Positions 17,813 through 25,396 of a DNA stretch of 64,000 bases are shown piece after piece. The DNA comes from Pseudomonas grimontii (GTDB lineage: Bacteria > Pseudomonadota > Gammaproteobacteria > Pseudomonadales > Pseudomonadaceae): the NCBI RefSeq assembly GCF_007858185.1, contig NZ_VFES01000025.1, positions 16,414-80,413 of the forward strand, in the 5' to 3' direction. Every line of letters begins with the position of its first letter. Position 1 is the first letter of the stretch. The translations under genes were made by a program, and so were the position numbers. Under the pieces are notes generated by a model. It was given only the letters and a program-made list of their open reading frames with translations. It had not been told where the DNA came from and ran no database searches.

Positions 17813-18699
17813 GGCTTGGCTCCCTCATTGGGTTTGTCGCCAATAATCGACACGGTGGCCGTACGCCCGGCGATCATGCGGAAGTCCGCCGGTACATCGT
17901 CAAAGGCGATGCGCACCGGAATCCGCTGGGCCAGGCGTACCCAGCTGAACGCCGGGTTGACGTTGGGCAGCAGGTTCGAGCCGCTGCTGCGGTCGCGGTC
18001 TTCGATACCGGCGACGATGCTCTGCACATGCCCGTGCAGGCGGGCGTTGTCGCCGATCACACGGATGTCGACGCCCATGCCGACGTGGATACCGTCGAGC
18101 TTGGTCTCTTCGAAGTAGCCGTCGATGTGGAACGAATTGCTGTCCACCACCGACAGCACCGGGCGCCCGGCGGTGACGAACTCCTGGGTACGCGGCGCGC
18201 GGTCGTTGACGTAGCCGTCCACCGGGCTGCGGATCACCGAGCGGTCGAGGTTGAGTTGGGCCGAATCCACCGTCACTTGCGCTTCGGCCAGGGCCGATTG
18301 GGCGCGGGCAACGCGGGACTGGCTTTCTTCCAGTTGCTCGCTGGGCACCAGGTTGCCGAGGCCACGGTTACGCTTGTACTCGCGCTGGGCCTGGGCCAGG
18401 GTTTCCTGGCGGTCGGCCACGGCGGCCTGGGCTTGGCGCAGGGCCAGCTTGAAGCGGTCCTGGTCCACGGCAAACAGTACCTGGCCCTTGGTCACCAGTT
18501 GGTTGTCACGCACATCGACGCGCTGGATCAGCCCGGATACGTCCGGCGCGATCTGCACGATGTCGGCACGGATGTGCCCGTCACGGGTCCAGGGCGCAAA
18601 CATGTAGTACATGACCATGCGCCACACAACGACGACCGCGAAGCTCACGATCAACAACGTCAGGACTACACGGCCGATGGTCAAAAAAGGTTTTTTCAT
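17809..18699 (-). CDS. HlyD/AaeA-type periplasmic adaptor of the FUSC exporter
   Basis: A membrane fusion protein that joins the inner-membrane FUSC pump to the outer-membrane channel. The 296-aa product has one N-terminal membrane helix (VVLTLLIVSFAVVVVWRMV) followed by APWTRDGHIRADIVQIAPDVSGLI, the typical AaeA/EmrA opening, a lipoyl half-motif, and a short coiled-coil hairpin (LRQAQAAVADRQETLAQAQREY). The second lipoyl half (LDRSVIRSPVDGYVNDR) and beta-barrel (GYFEETKLDGIHVGMGVDI) come last. It overlaps its neighbours on both sides by 4 bp. Confidence 0.93.
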   Translation of the reverse strand: MKKPFLTIGRVVLTLLIVSFAVVVVWRMVMYYMFAPWTRDGHIRADIVQIAPDVSGLIQRVDVRDNQLVTKGQVLFAVDQDRFKLALRQAQAAVADRQETLAQAQREYKRNRGLGNLVPSEQLEESQSRVARAQSALAEAQVTVDSAQLNLDRSVIRSPVDGYVNDRAPRTQEFVTAGRPVLSVVDSNSFHIDGYFEETKLDGIHVGMGVDIRVIGDNARLHGHVQSIVAGIEDRDRSSGSNLLPNVNPAFSWVRLAQRIPVRIAFDDVPADFRMIAGRTATVSIIGDKPNEGAKP

Positions 18700-18905
18700 G
18701 TCATCAGGTATCGACTGAGTGAGTCCACCGCGCCCAGCAACAGCGCGTAGAGCCCCACATTGAACAATGCCCGGTGCCAGACCAGGCGATAGAAGTGGAC
18801 GCGGGTCAACAGCCCGTGCACCACCAGGAACAACACGTACGTAATGCCCATCAGCACCAGCAGCGTGGGCAGGAACACCCCGCTGATATCCAGATCACCG
18901 ATCAT
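18696..18905 (-). CDS. DUF1656 (AaeX-like) small membrane protein
   Basis: A 69-aa protein with two hydrophobic helices (FLPTLLVLMGITYVLFLVV and ALFNVGLYALLLGAVDSL) separated by a basic, aromatic loop RVHFYRLVWHRALFN, which is the DUF1656 signature. Members almost always sit between the FUSC pump and its HlyD adaptor, as here, and are thought to be small accessory subunits of the aromatic-acid exporter. It overlaps both neighbours by ATGA, so its translation depends on the FUSC gene. Confidence 0.92.
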   Translation of the reverse strand: MIGDLDISGVFLPTLLVLMGITYVLFLVVHGLLTRVHFYRLVWHRALFNVGLYALLLGAVDSLSRYLMT

Positions 18906-20980
18906 AAAGGCGCTCCATCGGGTAGCGGCGCTTCCATCTCCGTGCCGCCAATGAATTCCACACCCGGCAACAACGCCAGGCGCAGGCCGGCCAGCGCGTG
19001 CAACAGGTGCAGGCGGGTATCGTCTTCGTCTTGCAGGCCCTGGCCGTTGAGGGCGCGGCGCGTGCGGTCGAGGGTCATCAGCAGACCGCTGGGCGCGGGC
19101 AAGCGTTCACCCGCCTTGAGGCAGGCCTTGAAGTAACCGCCCACGCCTTCCACCACCTGGTTGAGCAGCACCCGCGGTACGCCGAGGATGCGCGGCGAAT
19201 AGGCCAGCAGGTCGAGCAGGTTGAGCGCCACGCGCAAGTCGCGCAGGGCGCTGCCGGTGTCCTGGTTAATCAACGCCAGGCGCGGCAGGTGCTGCATCAG
19301 GCGGTCGAGCATTTGCACGGCCAGGTAGCGGTGTTCGTTCAGGGTGGCGGGCTCGGTCAGGCCGACGATGTCGCGCCAGCTGAAACGGGTCAGGCGCTTG
19401 GCTGCCAGTTCGGCGCCGAACGGCCGTGCGATCAACGTCCACACAAAGGCGAACAACAGGCCCACGGGCCCGGCCAGGTTGACGTTGGCGAAGTTGAGGA
19501 AGTCCGCGTCGTAGGCGCCCTGGATGCTGATGAACGACGAGGTGTTTACCAGCGTCAGCAGCATGCCCAGGTAAAAACGCGGCTGCACGGTCAGCGTGCC
19601 GATGCAGATAAACGGCACCGCGAACGCCAGCACCAGCATCGGGAAGTCATGCAGGTTGGGCAGTACCAGGAACAGATAGAGGCTGGCGAACAGCACCGAC
19701 ATGGCGGTCCAGAAAAAGAACCGATAGATCTGCGGCGCCGGGTCGTCCATCGAGGCGAAAAAGCTGCAGGCCACCGCTGCCAGGATCACCGCGCTGCCGC
19801 CGTCGGTCCAGCCCAGCAGAATCCACAGCACCGAAGCGACAATGATCGCGGTGACGGTGGAAAACGCCGAGTAGAACATCAGGCCACGGTCAAGGAACGG
19901 CGTGAGCCGGCCCAGGCGCCAGTGGCGGTAAACGGCGCGCCAGGAGTCCTGGCTCTCGCACTGGATGGCGGCTTGCAGGCTGCGACAGTCTTGCCACAGG
20001 TCGATCCACTCACCAAGGCGGTAGAGGGCGTTGGAGAACAGCAGCGTGTGGCGGTCGTCCAGCGCTTCGCCGTGGGGTTGCAGGGCGTCGACCTGGTCAC
20101 GCAGGGCGCGCCAAAGTTCCAGCGGTGCGCTTTCCGTGGTGTTTTCCAGCCACTGCCGGCTGGCTTCCAGCAGCGGCGTGAGCGGGTCGAGAAACTGCGG
20201 CGCGCGGTGCTCGATGGCGTACAGCGCATCGTCGAGGGCATCGATCACCGGCAACAGATGGATCATGCGCCCGCGCAGTTCCTTGGTGTTGCGCACCGTC
20301 TGCGGCCGCGCGCCTTCGTGGGGCAACTGGCCAATCATCAACTCAAGGGTATTGAAGGTGGCAACCATGCCGCCGCGCAGGGTGCTGACTTCTTCCGGCT
20401 GCACATTGCGCGAAAGAAAGCGCTGGCTATAGACCTGAGCGTCGCTGAACCACTTGGCCACCGAACCATCGAACACCGGCATCAGCCGCCGTGGCCAGAA
20501 CATGGCGCCCACCACCGCTGCGACCGCGATACCGAGGAAGATTTCTTCGGTACGCGCCTCGGCGACATCCCATACCGCCAACGGGTTATCCACCACCGGC
20601 AGGGCGATCAGCGGCAAGGTGTAGCCGGCGAGCATCAAGGCATAGTTGTTGGCGGTGCGCAGGTGCATCGAGAGGAACAGCAAGGTGCCCGTCCACAATG
20701 CGATCACCACCACCAGGATGTACGGCGACTGCACGAACATCGGCACAAAAAACACCGCCGCCGCCGCCCCCATCAAGGTGCCGATGGCGCGGTACAACGC
20801 CTTGGAACTGGTAGGGCCGACAAACGGGCTGGAGACGATATACACCGTGGCCATCGCCCAGTAGGGACGCGGCATTTGCATGAGCATGGCGATGTACAGC
20901 GCGATCATGGACGCGGCGAATGTACGAACCCCATAGAACCAGTCACGGGCGGGCGGAAAGCCGGTAAAAAATCCGCTCAA
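18902..20980 (-). CDS. FUSC-family inner-membrane transporter (AaeB-like)
   Basis: A 692-aa inner-membrane exporter of the fusaric-acid-resistance/AaeB family, the pump of this tripartite system. There are two blocks of about six membrane helices: one at the N-terminus (WFYGVRTFAASMIALYIAMLM onward) and one in the middle (FYSAFSTVTAIIVASVLWILLGW onward). Each is followed by a soluble helical region. The start is a TTG at 20980 that overlaps the marR stop as TTGA; no ATG lies between it and the first conserved residues (PPARDWFYGVRTFAA). The motif FVGPTSSKALYRAIGTLMGA is typical. Translation is coupled to the regulator gene. Confidence 0.92.
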   Translation of the reverse strand: MSGFFTGFPPARDWFYGVRTFAASMIALYIAMLMQMPRPYWAMATVYIVSSPFVGPTSSKALYRAIGTLMGAAAAVFFVPMFVQSPYILVVVIALWTGTLLFLSMHLRTANNYALMLAGYTLPLIALPVVDNPLAVWDVAEARTEEIFLGIAVAAVVGAMFWPRRLMPVFDGSVAKWFSDAQVYSQRFLSRNVQPEEVSTLRGGMVATFNTLELMIGQLPHEGARPQTVRNTKELRGRMIHLLPVIDALDDALYAIEHRAPQFLDPLTPLLEASRQWLENTTESAPLELWRALRDQVDALQPHGEALDDRHTLLFSNALYRLGEWIDLWQDCRSLQAAIQCESQDSWRAVYRHWRLGRLTPFLDRGLMFYSAFSTVTAIIVASVLWILLGWTDGGSAVILAAVACSFFASMDDPAPQIYRFFFWTAMSVLFASLYLFLVLPNLHDFPMLVLAFAVPFICIGTLTVQPRFYLGMLLTLVNTSSFISIQGAYDADFLNFANVNLAGPVGLLFAFVWTLIARPFGAELAAKRLTRFSWRDIVGLTEPATLNEHRYLAVQMLDRLMQHLPRLALINQDTGSALRDLRVALNLLDLLAYSPRILGVPRVLLNQVVEGVGGYFKACLKAGERLPAPSGLLMTLDRTRRALNGQGLQDEDDTRLHLLHALAGLRLALLPGVEFIGGTEMEAPLPDGAPL

Positions 20981-21414
20981 AGCGTCGCCGCCTCAAAAGC
21001 CCGCAGTACACGCAGTGCCGCTTCCATGTCGGCGGTCGCAATGTCCGCCAGCACTTCGCGACGCAGGCGCACCAGTTGCATCTCCACCGCCTGCACCAAC
21101 TCGCGACCTCGCTCGGTCAGGCTCAGGGCCTTGGCGCGGCGGTCGTGGATGTCTTCGGTACGGCACACATAGCCGTCATGGCACAGCCGGTCGAGCAGGC
21201 GCACCAGCGACGGGCTTTCCATCCCGGAGGCCTGGGCGACTTTTACCTGGTGCACCCCGTCGCCCAGGCGGCCGATCATCAACAACGGCACGGCGCAGGC
21301 TTCGGAGATGCCATAGCTCACCAGCGTGCTCTGGCAGATTTTGCGCCAGTTACGGGCGCCCACCACCATGCTGCTGCTGAGGTTCATCTGGAGTTGTTCG
21401 AGGGATTGAGGCAC
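20977..21414 (-). CDS. MarR-family transcriptional regulator
   Basis: A 145-aa winged-helix regulator and the first gene of the export operon, so it probably represses its own operon and releases DNA on binding a small aromatic ligand. The helix-turn-helix/wing region is QVKVAQASGMESPSLVRLLDRLCHDGYVCRTEDIHDRRAKALSLTERG, with the family's DRRAK(A)LSLT wing motif. Dimerisation helices lie at both ends. A palindrome AGTTAG-TTTG-CTAACT lies 17 bp before the start codon and is the obvious operator. All five genes downstream are joined by 4-bp overlaps, so a single mRNA starting here would serve the pump. Confidence 0.93.
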   Translation of the reverse strand: MPQSLEQLQMNLSSSMVVGARNWRKICQSTLVSYGISEACAVPLLMIGRLGDGVHQVKVAQASGMESPSLVRLLDRLCHDGYVCRTEDIHDRRAKALSLTERGRELVQAVEMQLVRLRREVLADIATADMEAALRVLRAFEAATL

Positions 21415-21430
21415 TGGATAGTTCGCATAA

Positions 21431-21446
21431 AGTTAGTTTGCTAACT
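21431..21446 (-). promoter_or_regulatory. Probable MarR operator, AGTTAG-N4-CTAACT
   Basis: A perfect 6-bp inverted repeat with a 4-bp spacer (TTTG) lies 17 bp upstream of the marR start codon. Its size and position suit a MarR dimer and autoregulation. The same spot would overlap the ribosome-binding or promoter region of the operon. The regulator assignment is inferred from adjacency. Confidence 0.6.
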
Positions 21447-21536
21447 ATCAATATGATGGACGCATCGAATTGCGTCAAGTTTAGAAACAATTTAGCGATG
21501 GATGGAGCGATCCAGTGACAACACCGCAGGACGAAT

Positions 21537-21624
21537 GTGGGAGGGGCTTGCTCCCGATAGCGGAGCGTCAGTGAACAGATTCATTAGATGATCCACCGCC
21601 ATCGGGGGCAAGCCCCCTCCCACC
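21537..21624. repeat. REP pair in inverted orientation
   Basis: The left unit ATGTGGGAGGGGCTTGCTCC and a right unit ATCGGGGGCAAGCCCCCTCCCAC are inverted around an AT-richer spacer. It lies in the 384-bp non-coding stretch 21415-21798, whose only other visible element is the MarR operator at 21431-21446. Confidence 0.8.
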
Positions 21625-21798
21625 TTTGGATCGGTGTCGGCTTCAGGGTTGCTGTGCGGCCTGGCCATCCAGGCGGCGCTTGTTTTGGCCCATCACATCG
21701 CGCAGGGGGATCCGTGTGGCCGTGACCAAGTGGATGGTTGGGTCTGTGCAACCGGCTTATTGAGCGCTCAGTCTCCTAAGCGGCCCTGCTGGAAAACA

Positions 21799-22215
21799 TC
21801 AGCACCTTTTGCTCCACCGCCAGACGCTCCAGATTTTCACTGCCTCGGACGCAACGACTAACGCAACCATTAACACCAAGTTGTAGTTAGGAAAAAACTG
21901 AGCACCTACCAGCAACAGCGAAACAGAAGGCACAATAAAAGCCAATCGCAAGGGTGTTTGAAGGTAAGTAACCCACCTCACCTGTTCATGTCCAAGAAAG
22001 AACAGCAAGCACGAGATTACGATGGAAACTTGCAGCAGCATGGCAAAGCCGAACATGTATAACTGCACAACACTATGATCACGCAGCCCCCATAAAGCAC
22101 TTTCAAGATCGCTCAAATAAGGAATTCTTCCCGCTATTGCGCTGGCCACTGCATACCGAATCAGATAGAGGGCATCCATGGCTCCCCAAAACCAAAAAAC
22201 ATGCTTGCGCGTCAT
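21799..22215 (-). CDS. Small membrane protein of unknown function, ~138 aa
   Basis: I do not recognise the family. The product is dominated by four predicted membrane helices: FWFWGAMDALYLIRYAVASAIA, VQLYMFGFAMLLQVSIVISCLLFFL, PLRLAFIVPSVSLLLVGAQFF and NLVLMVALVVASEAVKIWSVW. It ends in a basic WRWSKRC. The start codon overlaps the stop of the upstream gene as ATGA (22212-22215), so the two form one unit. The upstream reading frame appears broken. The tight coupling and hydrophobic pattern support a genuine gene; it may be a partner or immunity-like membrane protein for the upstream product, but nothing in the sequence proves that. Confidence 0.7.
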   Translation of the reverse strand: MTRKHVFWFWGAMDALYLIRYAVASAIAGRIPYLSDLESALWGLRDHSVVQLYMFGFAMLLQVSIVISCLLFFLGHEQVRWVTYLQTPLRLAFIVPSVSLLLVGAQFFPNYNLVLMVALVVASEAVKIWSVWRWSKRC

Positions 22216-22864
22216 TTTCCTGCTTCCTTGTACTCATAGGCCACATCCGGTGTTACAGGCTGCCAATGCCATGACTTACCACCCACCTGCCAGTTGTCAT
22301 CGCCCTCCAGATAACGTTGTTTTATATGCCGCAGCTCTCCATACCGACGCTCAACTGATCGGTGGGCAAGTTGATCATCTCGACTATCAAGCCTTACCCA
22401 CCGTTGAGTCATAACTCTAGTGGTGTTCGCGAGACCTTTCCCATCCGAGAGAAATACCCTTCCCTCATCAGCTGCTGAAACTAACCGATTAGCAGCGAGT
22501 ATCGCGGTATTTTTAACTCCATCGTAATCGATGCTTACCTTCTCCCATTTGCCAGGCCGACATAAAGTCGGCGTCCCATTAGATGTCCATATTTAACGCG
22601 ACATTCGCGACTTAAAGGGAGAAAGGGATAGTCCATCACAAACAACCACTCACCGGCTGCCTGTTTATCCAAAACCCGCCGTTGGTCTTTTTCAGCGGAG
22701 CAGCAAACGGGAGAAAGACCGCACTCACTGAGCAATTCACTCAACCCGGGCAGCGCATATGGGGCACGAAAAAACTCTCGAACTTTTAATCCTGCAAAAT
22801 AGGGACTCTCGATCTTTGTGAGTTCATAGCCTTCAATTTCGTTGTGTGGGACCAGGCGTTTCAC
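22212..22864 (-). pseudogene. Hypothetical protein gene with an apparent 1-nt frameshift
   Basis: Two consecutive reading frames look like halves of one protein of about 215 aa. The first runs from a GTG at 22864 (KRLVPHNEIEGYELTKIESP) to a stop near 22535. The second is open through the same spot and reads PGKWEKVSIDYDGVKNTAILAANRL through to YEYKEAGK and the stop at 22212. The frames meet around 22545-22555 (RLYVG then PGKWEKV). Adding one base there would fuse them, so either a base was lost or this is a sequencing error. The fragment starting at ATG 22412 alone would lack a Shine-Dalgarno. No family is recognised. The downstream membrane-protein gene overlaps the last codon. Confidence 0.6.
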
Positions 22865-22938
22865 GTTGTGTCCAGAGCAGGGAGTTAGCGCCTGTTAATA
22901 GCGACTCCCTCCCACCGGCCACTATCGTCCACTTCCGT

Positions 22939-24432
22939 TTAGTCGATAGGAAATTTCCCAATGTCACGCAGAGCATCCCCCACCTCCTCCTCAATAAACT
23001 CAAACACCTCCTCCGACACGCTGTACTGAAACTGCTTGCGTCGGTGCTTGGAAACCTTGCCCTCGTTATCCAGGCACATCATTACCAACTTCGACAAATC
23101 GCTGCCGCGCACATCAAAGCGTTGATTCACGGCCTTGATCACGCGGTCGTAGCGGTCCAGAAATTCGGTTTCTTCGCGCAGTTCCACTTCCAGCGCGCGG
23201 CGGGCCATTTGCAGGGTGAATTCGACGCAGTGAGTGGCGTCCCAGTAGCGGTAGATCGAGGGGTGGCCGATGAAGTCGAAGGCCATTTGATCGCCGTCCA
23301 GCCACGTGACGTTCCAGAATTCACGCGTCGGCTGGGAAAAGGCTTTGAGTGCAGCCAGATAGGCTTGCTCTTCGTGCTTCATCGCGACGGACACCGGCAG
23401 CAGCAGGCCGTTTTCCAGTGCCCCGTAATGGCAGAGCGTTTGATGGATCAGGAAGCGCGACAATCGCCCGTTGCCGTCCATAAACGGGTGCAGGAATACG
23501 AAGCCGAACGCAGTGACCGCCGCCGCTACCAAGGGGTCGACCTCACGTACAGGCTGATTGGCGAAGGCCATCAGCTCTTCCATCAGTTCCTGGCAAAGTT
23601 CAGGGGCTGGAGGAACATAGCTGACGCCCGCCGCACCGCGCAGGCCGTTGTGCAGATGATTCTGCTCATGGCGAAACGCGACGGCTTTGTCGAAGGGGTT
23701 GGAGACGGTGTTGTTCTGCAGATCTACCAAGTAGTCTTCGGTCAGCAAGCGGCCTTCGTGGGCCTGACGTAATAGATGAACGAAGCGGCGGGATTTTTCT
23801 TCGCTGGGTTGTTCTTTTTCGATGGCGAACGAGTCGCGCGTTTCGTGGAAGTAGGCCCACTGGATGGCACGGTCCATCATTTCGGGTGGGAGGGTGGCCA
23901 TGAAGGATTTGGCGCGGCCGAGGATGTCGAGGCTCCGTAAAGCGTCAATTTCCGGCGTCCGCTCTACGGTCGCGCAATAAGCCAAAGAGCCCAGCCCATT
24001 AAAGTCGATGCGCCAGCGGGAATTACGCGTTGACGGTCCCGTCACGTAACGTTGAGGGTCAAACAAGGGAGAAACGCGGCTATTGATCGGCTTGCTGTAA
24101 TTGAGCTGCTGAAGGGTCAGGCCTTCCCATAAGTAACAGACCTTGCGAATAAATACTCCGTTAGGTGCCTTATCCAGCTCGTTCAATAACTGGTCTGCGC
24201 TGACGGTTTCAAGCGCCTGAGCCAGAATGCCAAGGTTGATACCTTCGTGTTTGAGGGCGAAAAGAATATGGTCGAGCACTGCGCCAGTGACGGGCGCAAC
24301 AGCCTGAGGAACCGCGAGGCAATCACCTATGATCGAAATCCGGGTGACTGGCTTGATCATCGCGGCCCGGGTAGGCGCAATGGCTTTTAACCCGAGGGAT
24401 TGATGGAGATGGGCATAACCAACAAAAGACAT
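22939..24432 (-). CDS. Fic-family protein (probable AMP transferase)
   Basis: A 497-aa Fic protein that would transfer AMP (or another nucleotide) to a hydroxyl side chain of a target protein. The active-site loop HPFMDGNGRLSR lies at residues 315-326 and is a perfect match to HxFx(D/E)GNGRxxR. The segment SFAIEK at 201-206, in the place of the N-terminal inhibitory helix, resembles (S/T)xxxE(G/N) but has Lys after the Glu. The C-terminal ~120 residues look like a winged-helix region. The DNA upstream (24433-24529) is AT-rich and probably holds the promoter. No small antitoxin gene is visible next to it, which fits a self-inhibited class II type. The target is unknown. Confidence 0.93.
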   Translation of the reverse strand: MSFVGYAHLHQSLGLKAIAPTRAAMIKPVTRISIIGDCLAVPQAVAPVTGAVLDHILFALKHEGINLGILAQALETVSADQLLNELDKAPNGVFIRKVCYLWEGLTLQQLNYSKPINSRVSPLFDPQRYVTGPSTRNSRWRIDFNGLGSLAYCATVERTPEIDALRSLDILGRAKSFMATLPPEMMDRAIQWAYFHETRDSFAIEKEQPSEEKSRRFVHLLRQAHEGRLLTEDYLVDLQNNTVSNPFDKAVAFRHEQNHLHNGLRGAAGVSYVPPAPELCQELMEELMAFANQPVREVDPLVAAAVTAFGFVFLHPFMDGNGRLSRFLIHQTLCHYGALENGLLLPVSVAMKHEEQAYLAALKAFSQPTREFWNVTWLDGDQMAFDFIGHPSIYRYWDATHCVEFTLQMARRALEVELREETEFLDRYDRVIKAVNQRFDVRGSDLSKLVMMCLDNEGKVSKHRRKQFQYSVSEEVFEFIEEEVGDALRDIGKFPID

Positions 24433-24529
24433 CGCGCAACCTCAAAAAAAGTTCACTTACGCGATTAAAGCCCAGTTTTTTTCAACTCTCACCCGATTTT
24501 TTCAAGTTTTCGCGATTTCTCTAATTTTT

Positions 24530-24775
24530 TTACACCCCTCGCCCACCCCGCAACATCAGATTTAACTCATCCACCACTTCCGCCCAATCCGCATCGTCCA
24601 GAATTTCCTCACGCAAAAACGCTCTCTGGCTGTCTGTCCAAAAAAACGCATCTGCCAATTTCAGATCCGGCTTGAGTGGCGAGTGGGCGGTCACAAACTG
24701 ATCAATACTGACCGGGTCATCCGGCAGTCCAAGCTGTTTGAACAGTGACGGCAAGCTGTGCACGGGCGATTGCAT
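24530..24775 (-). CDS. DUF2789 protein
   Basis: An 81-aa soluble protein matching DUF2789: HSLPSLFKQLGLPDDPVSIDQFVTAH at the start and the hallmark FWTDSQRAFLREEILDDADWAEVVDELNLML at the end. Its function is unknown. The ATG at 24775 has TAGGAG 7 bases upstream and lies 9 bp after the cysC stop, so it is the last gene of the cluster transcribed from the giant-protein region. DUF2789 is common in Pseudomonas genomes in other contexts, so its presence may be incidental. Confidence 0.9.
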   Translation of the reverse strand: MQSPVHSLPSLFKQLGLPDDPVSIDQFVTAHSPLKPDLKLADAFFWTDSQRAFLREEILDDADWAEVVDELNLMLRGGRGV

Positions 24776-24784
24776 GGCGGACTC

Positions 24785-25396
24785 CTAAGAAGAGGATTTC
24801 CCAGAGTCTAGTTCAGGCACCAGCCAGGCCAACAGCCGCTCGACGCTCTGCGGTGCCGACAGCACGCCGGTATCCAGTACCAGCGACGCGTGGGGCGGTG
24901 GCTCGTAGGGCGAACCAATGCCGGTAAAACCCGGTAGCTCGCCCCGCCGTGCGCGTGCGTAATGGCCCTTGGGGTCGCGCTGCTCACAGACGGCCAGCGA
25001 GGCACTGCACCACACTTCGCGATAGTCAGCCCCCAGGCGCTCGGCAAAGACCGCGCGCAATTGCACCAGGGGCGCAATCAGCGCCAGGATCACGATATGC
25101 CCGTGGTCCACCAGCAGCGCCGCCAGTTCGCTGGCGCGGCGGATGTTTTCCAGGCGGTCACTGTCGGCAAAGCCCAGGTCTTTGTTGAGCCCGACGCGCA
25201 AGGCATCGCCGTCGAGCACGATGCTCTGGCGGCCTTGTTCGAAGAACGCGGCCTGGAGGCCCTGGGCCAGGGTCGACTTGCCCGAGGCGGGCAAGCCGGT
25301 GAGCAGGATCGCCACACCGCGATGGCCATTGCGCGCCTCGCGTTGACGGCGGGTGATGCTCGCCGTCGGCGCCACCAGGTTATTGGACGAGGGCAC
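24785..25396 (-). CDS. cysC: Adenylylsulfate (APS) kinase
   Basis: Phosphorylates APS to PAPS, the universal sulfuryl donor. The P-loop is GLPASGKST. Other family blocks are DGDALRVGLNKDLGF, the substrate motif SDRLENIRRASE, and ERDPKGHYARARRGELPGFTGI in the variant form EQRDPKGHYARAR. I start at GTG 25396 (203 aa) because family alignment begins at about NNLVxxTxxITRxxREARNGHRG; a GTG at 25441 is also open. The gene overlaps the TolC-like gene by 17 bp. It stands alone rather than fused to cysN, and a sulfotransferase gene lies in the same cluster, so it probably supplies PAPS for sulfation rather than for assimilation. Confidence 0.88.
   Translation of the reverse strand: MPSSNNLVAPTASITRRQREARNGHRGVAILLTGLPASGKSTLAQGLQAAFFEQGRQSIVLDGDALRVGLNKDLGFADSDRLENIRRASELAALLVDHGHIVILALIAPLVQLRAVFAERLGADYREVWCSASLAVCEQRDPKGHYARARRGELPGFTGIGSPYEPPPHASLVLDTGVLSAPQSVERLLAWLVPELDSGKSSS

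Noticed and set aside
18998..21172. A 724-codon plus-strand open frame
   Set aside because: Antisense to the FUSC transporter and the end of marR; the product is Gln/His/Arg-rich with no membrane helices or motifs.
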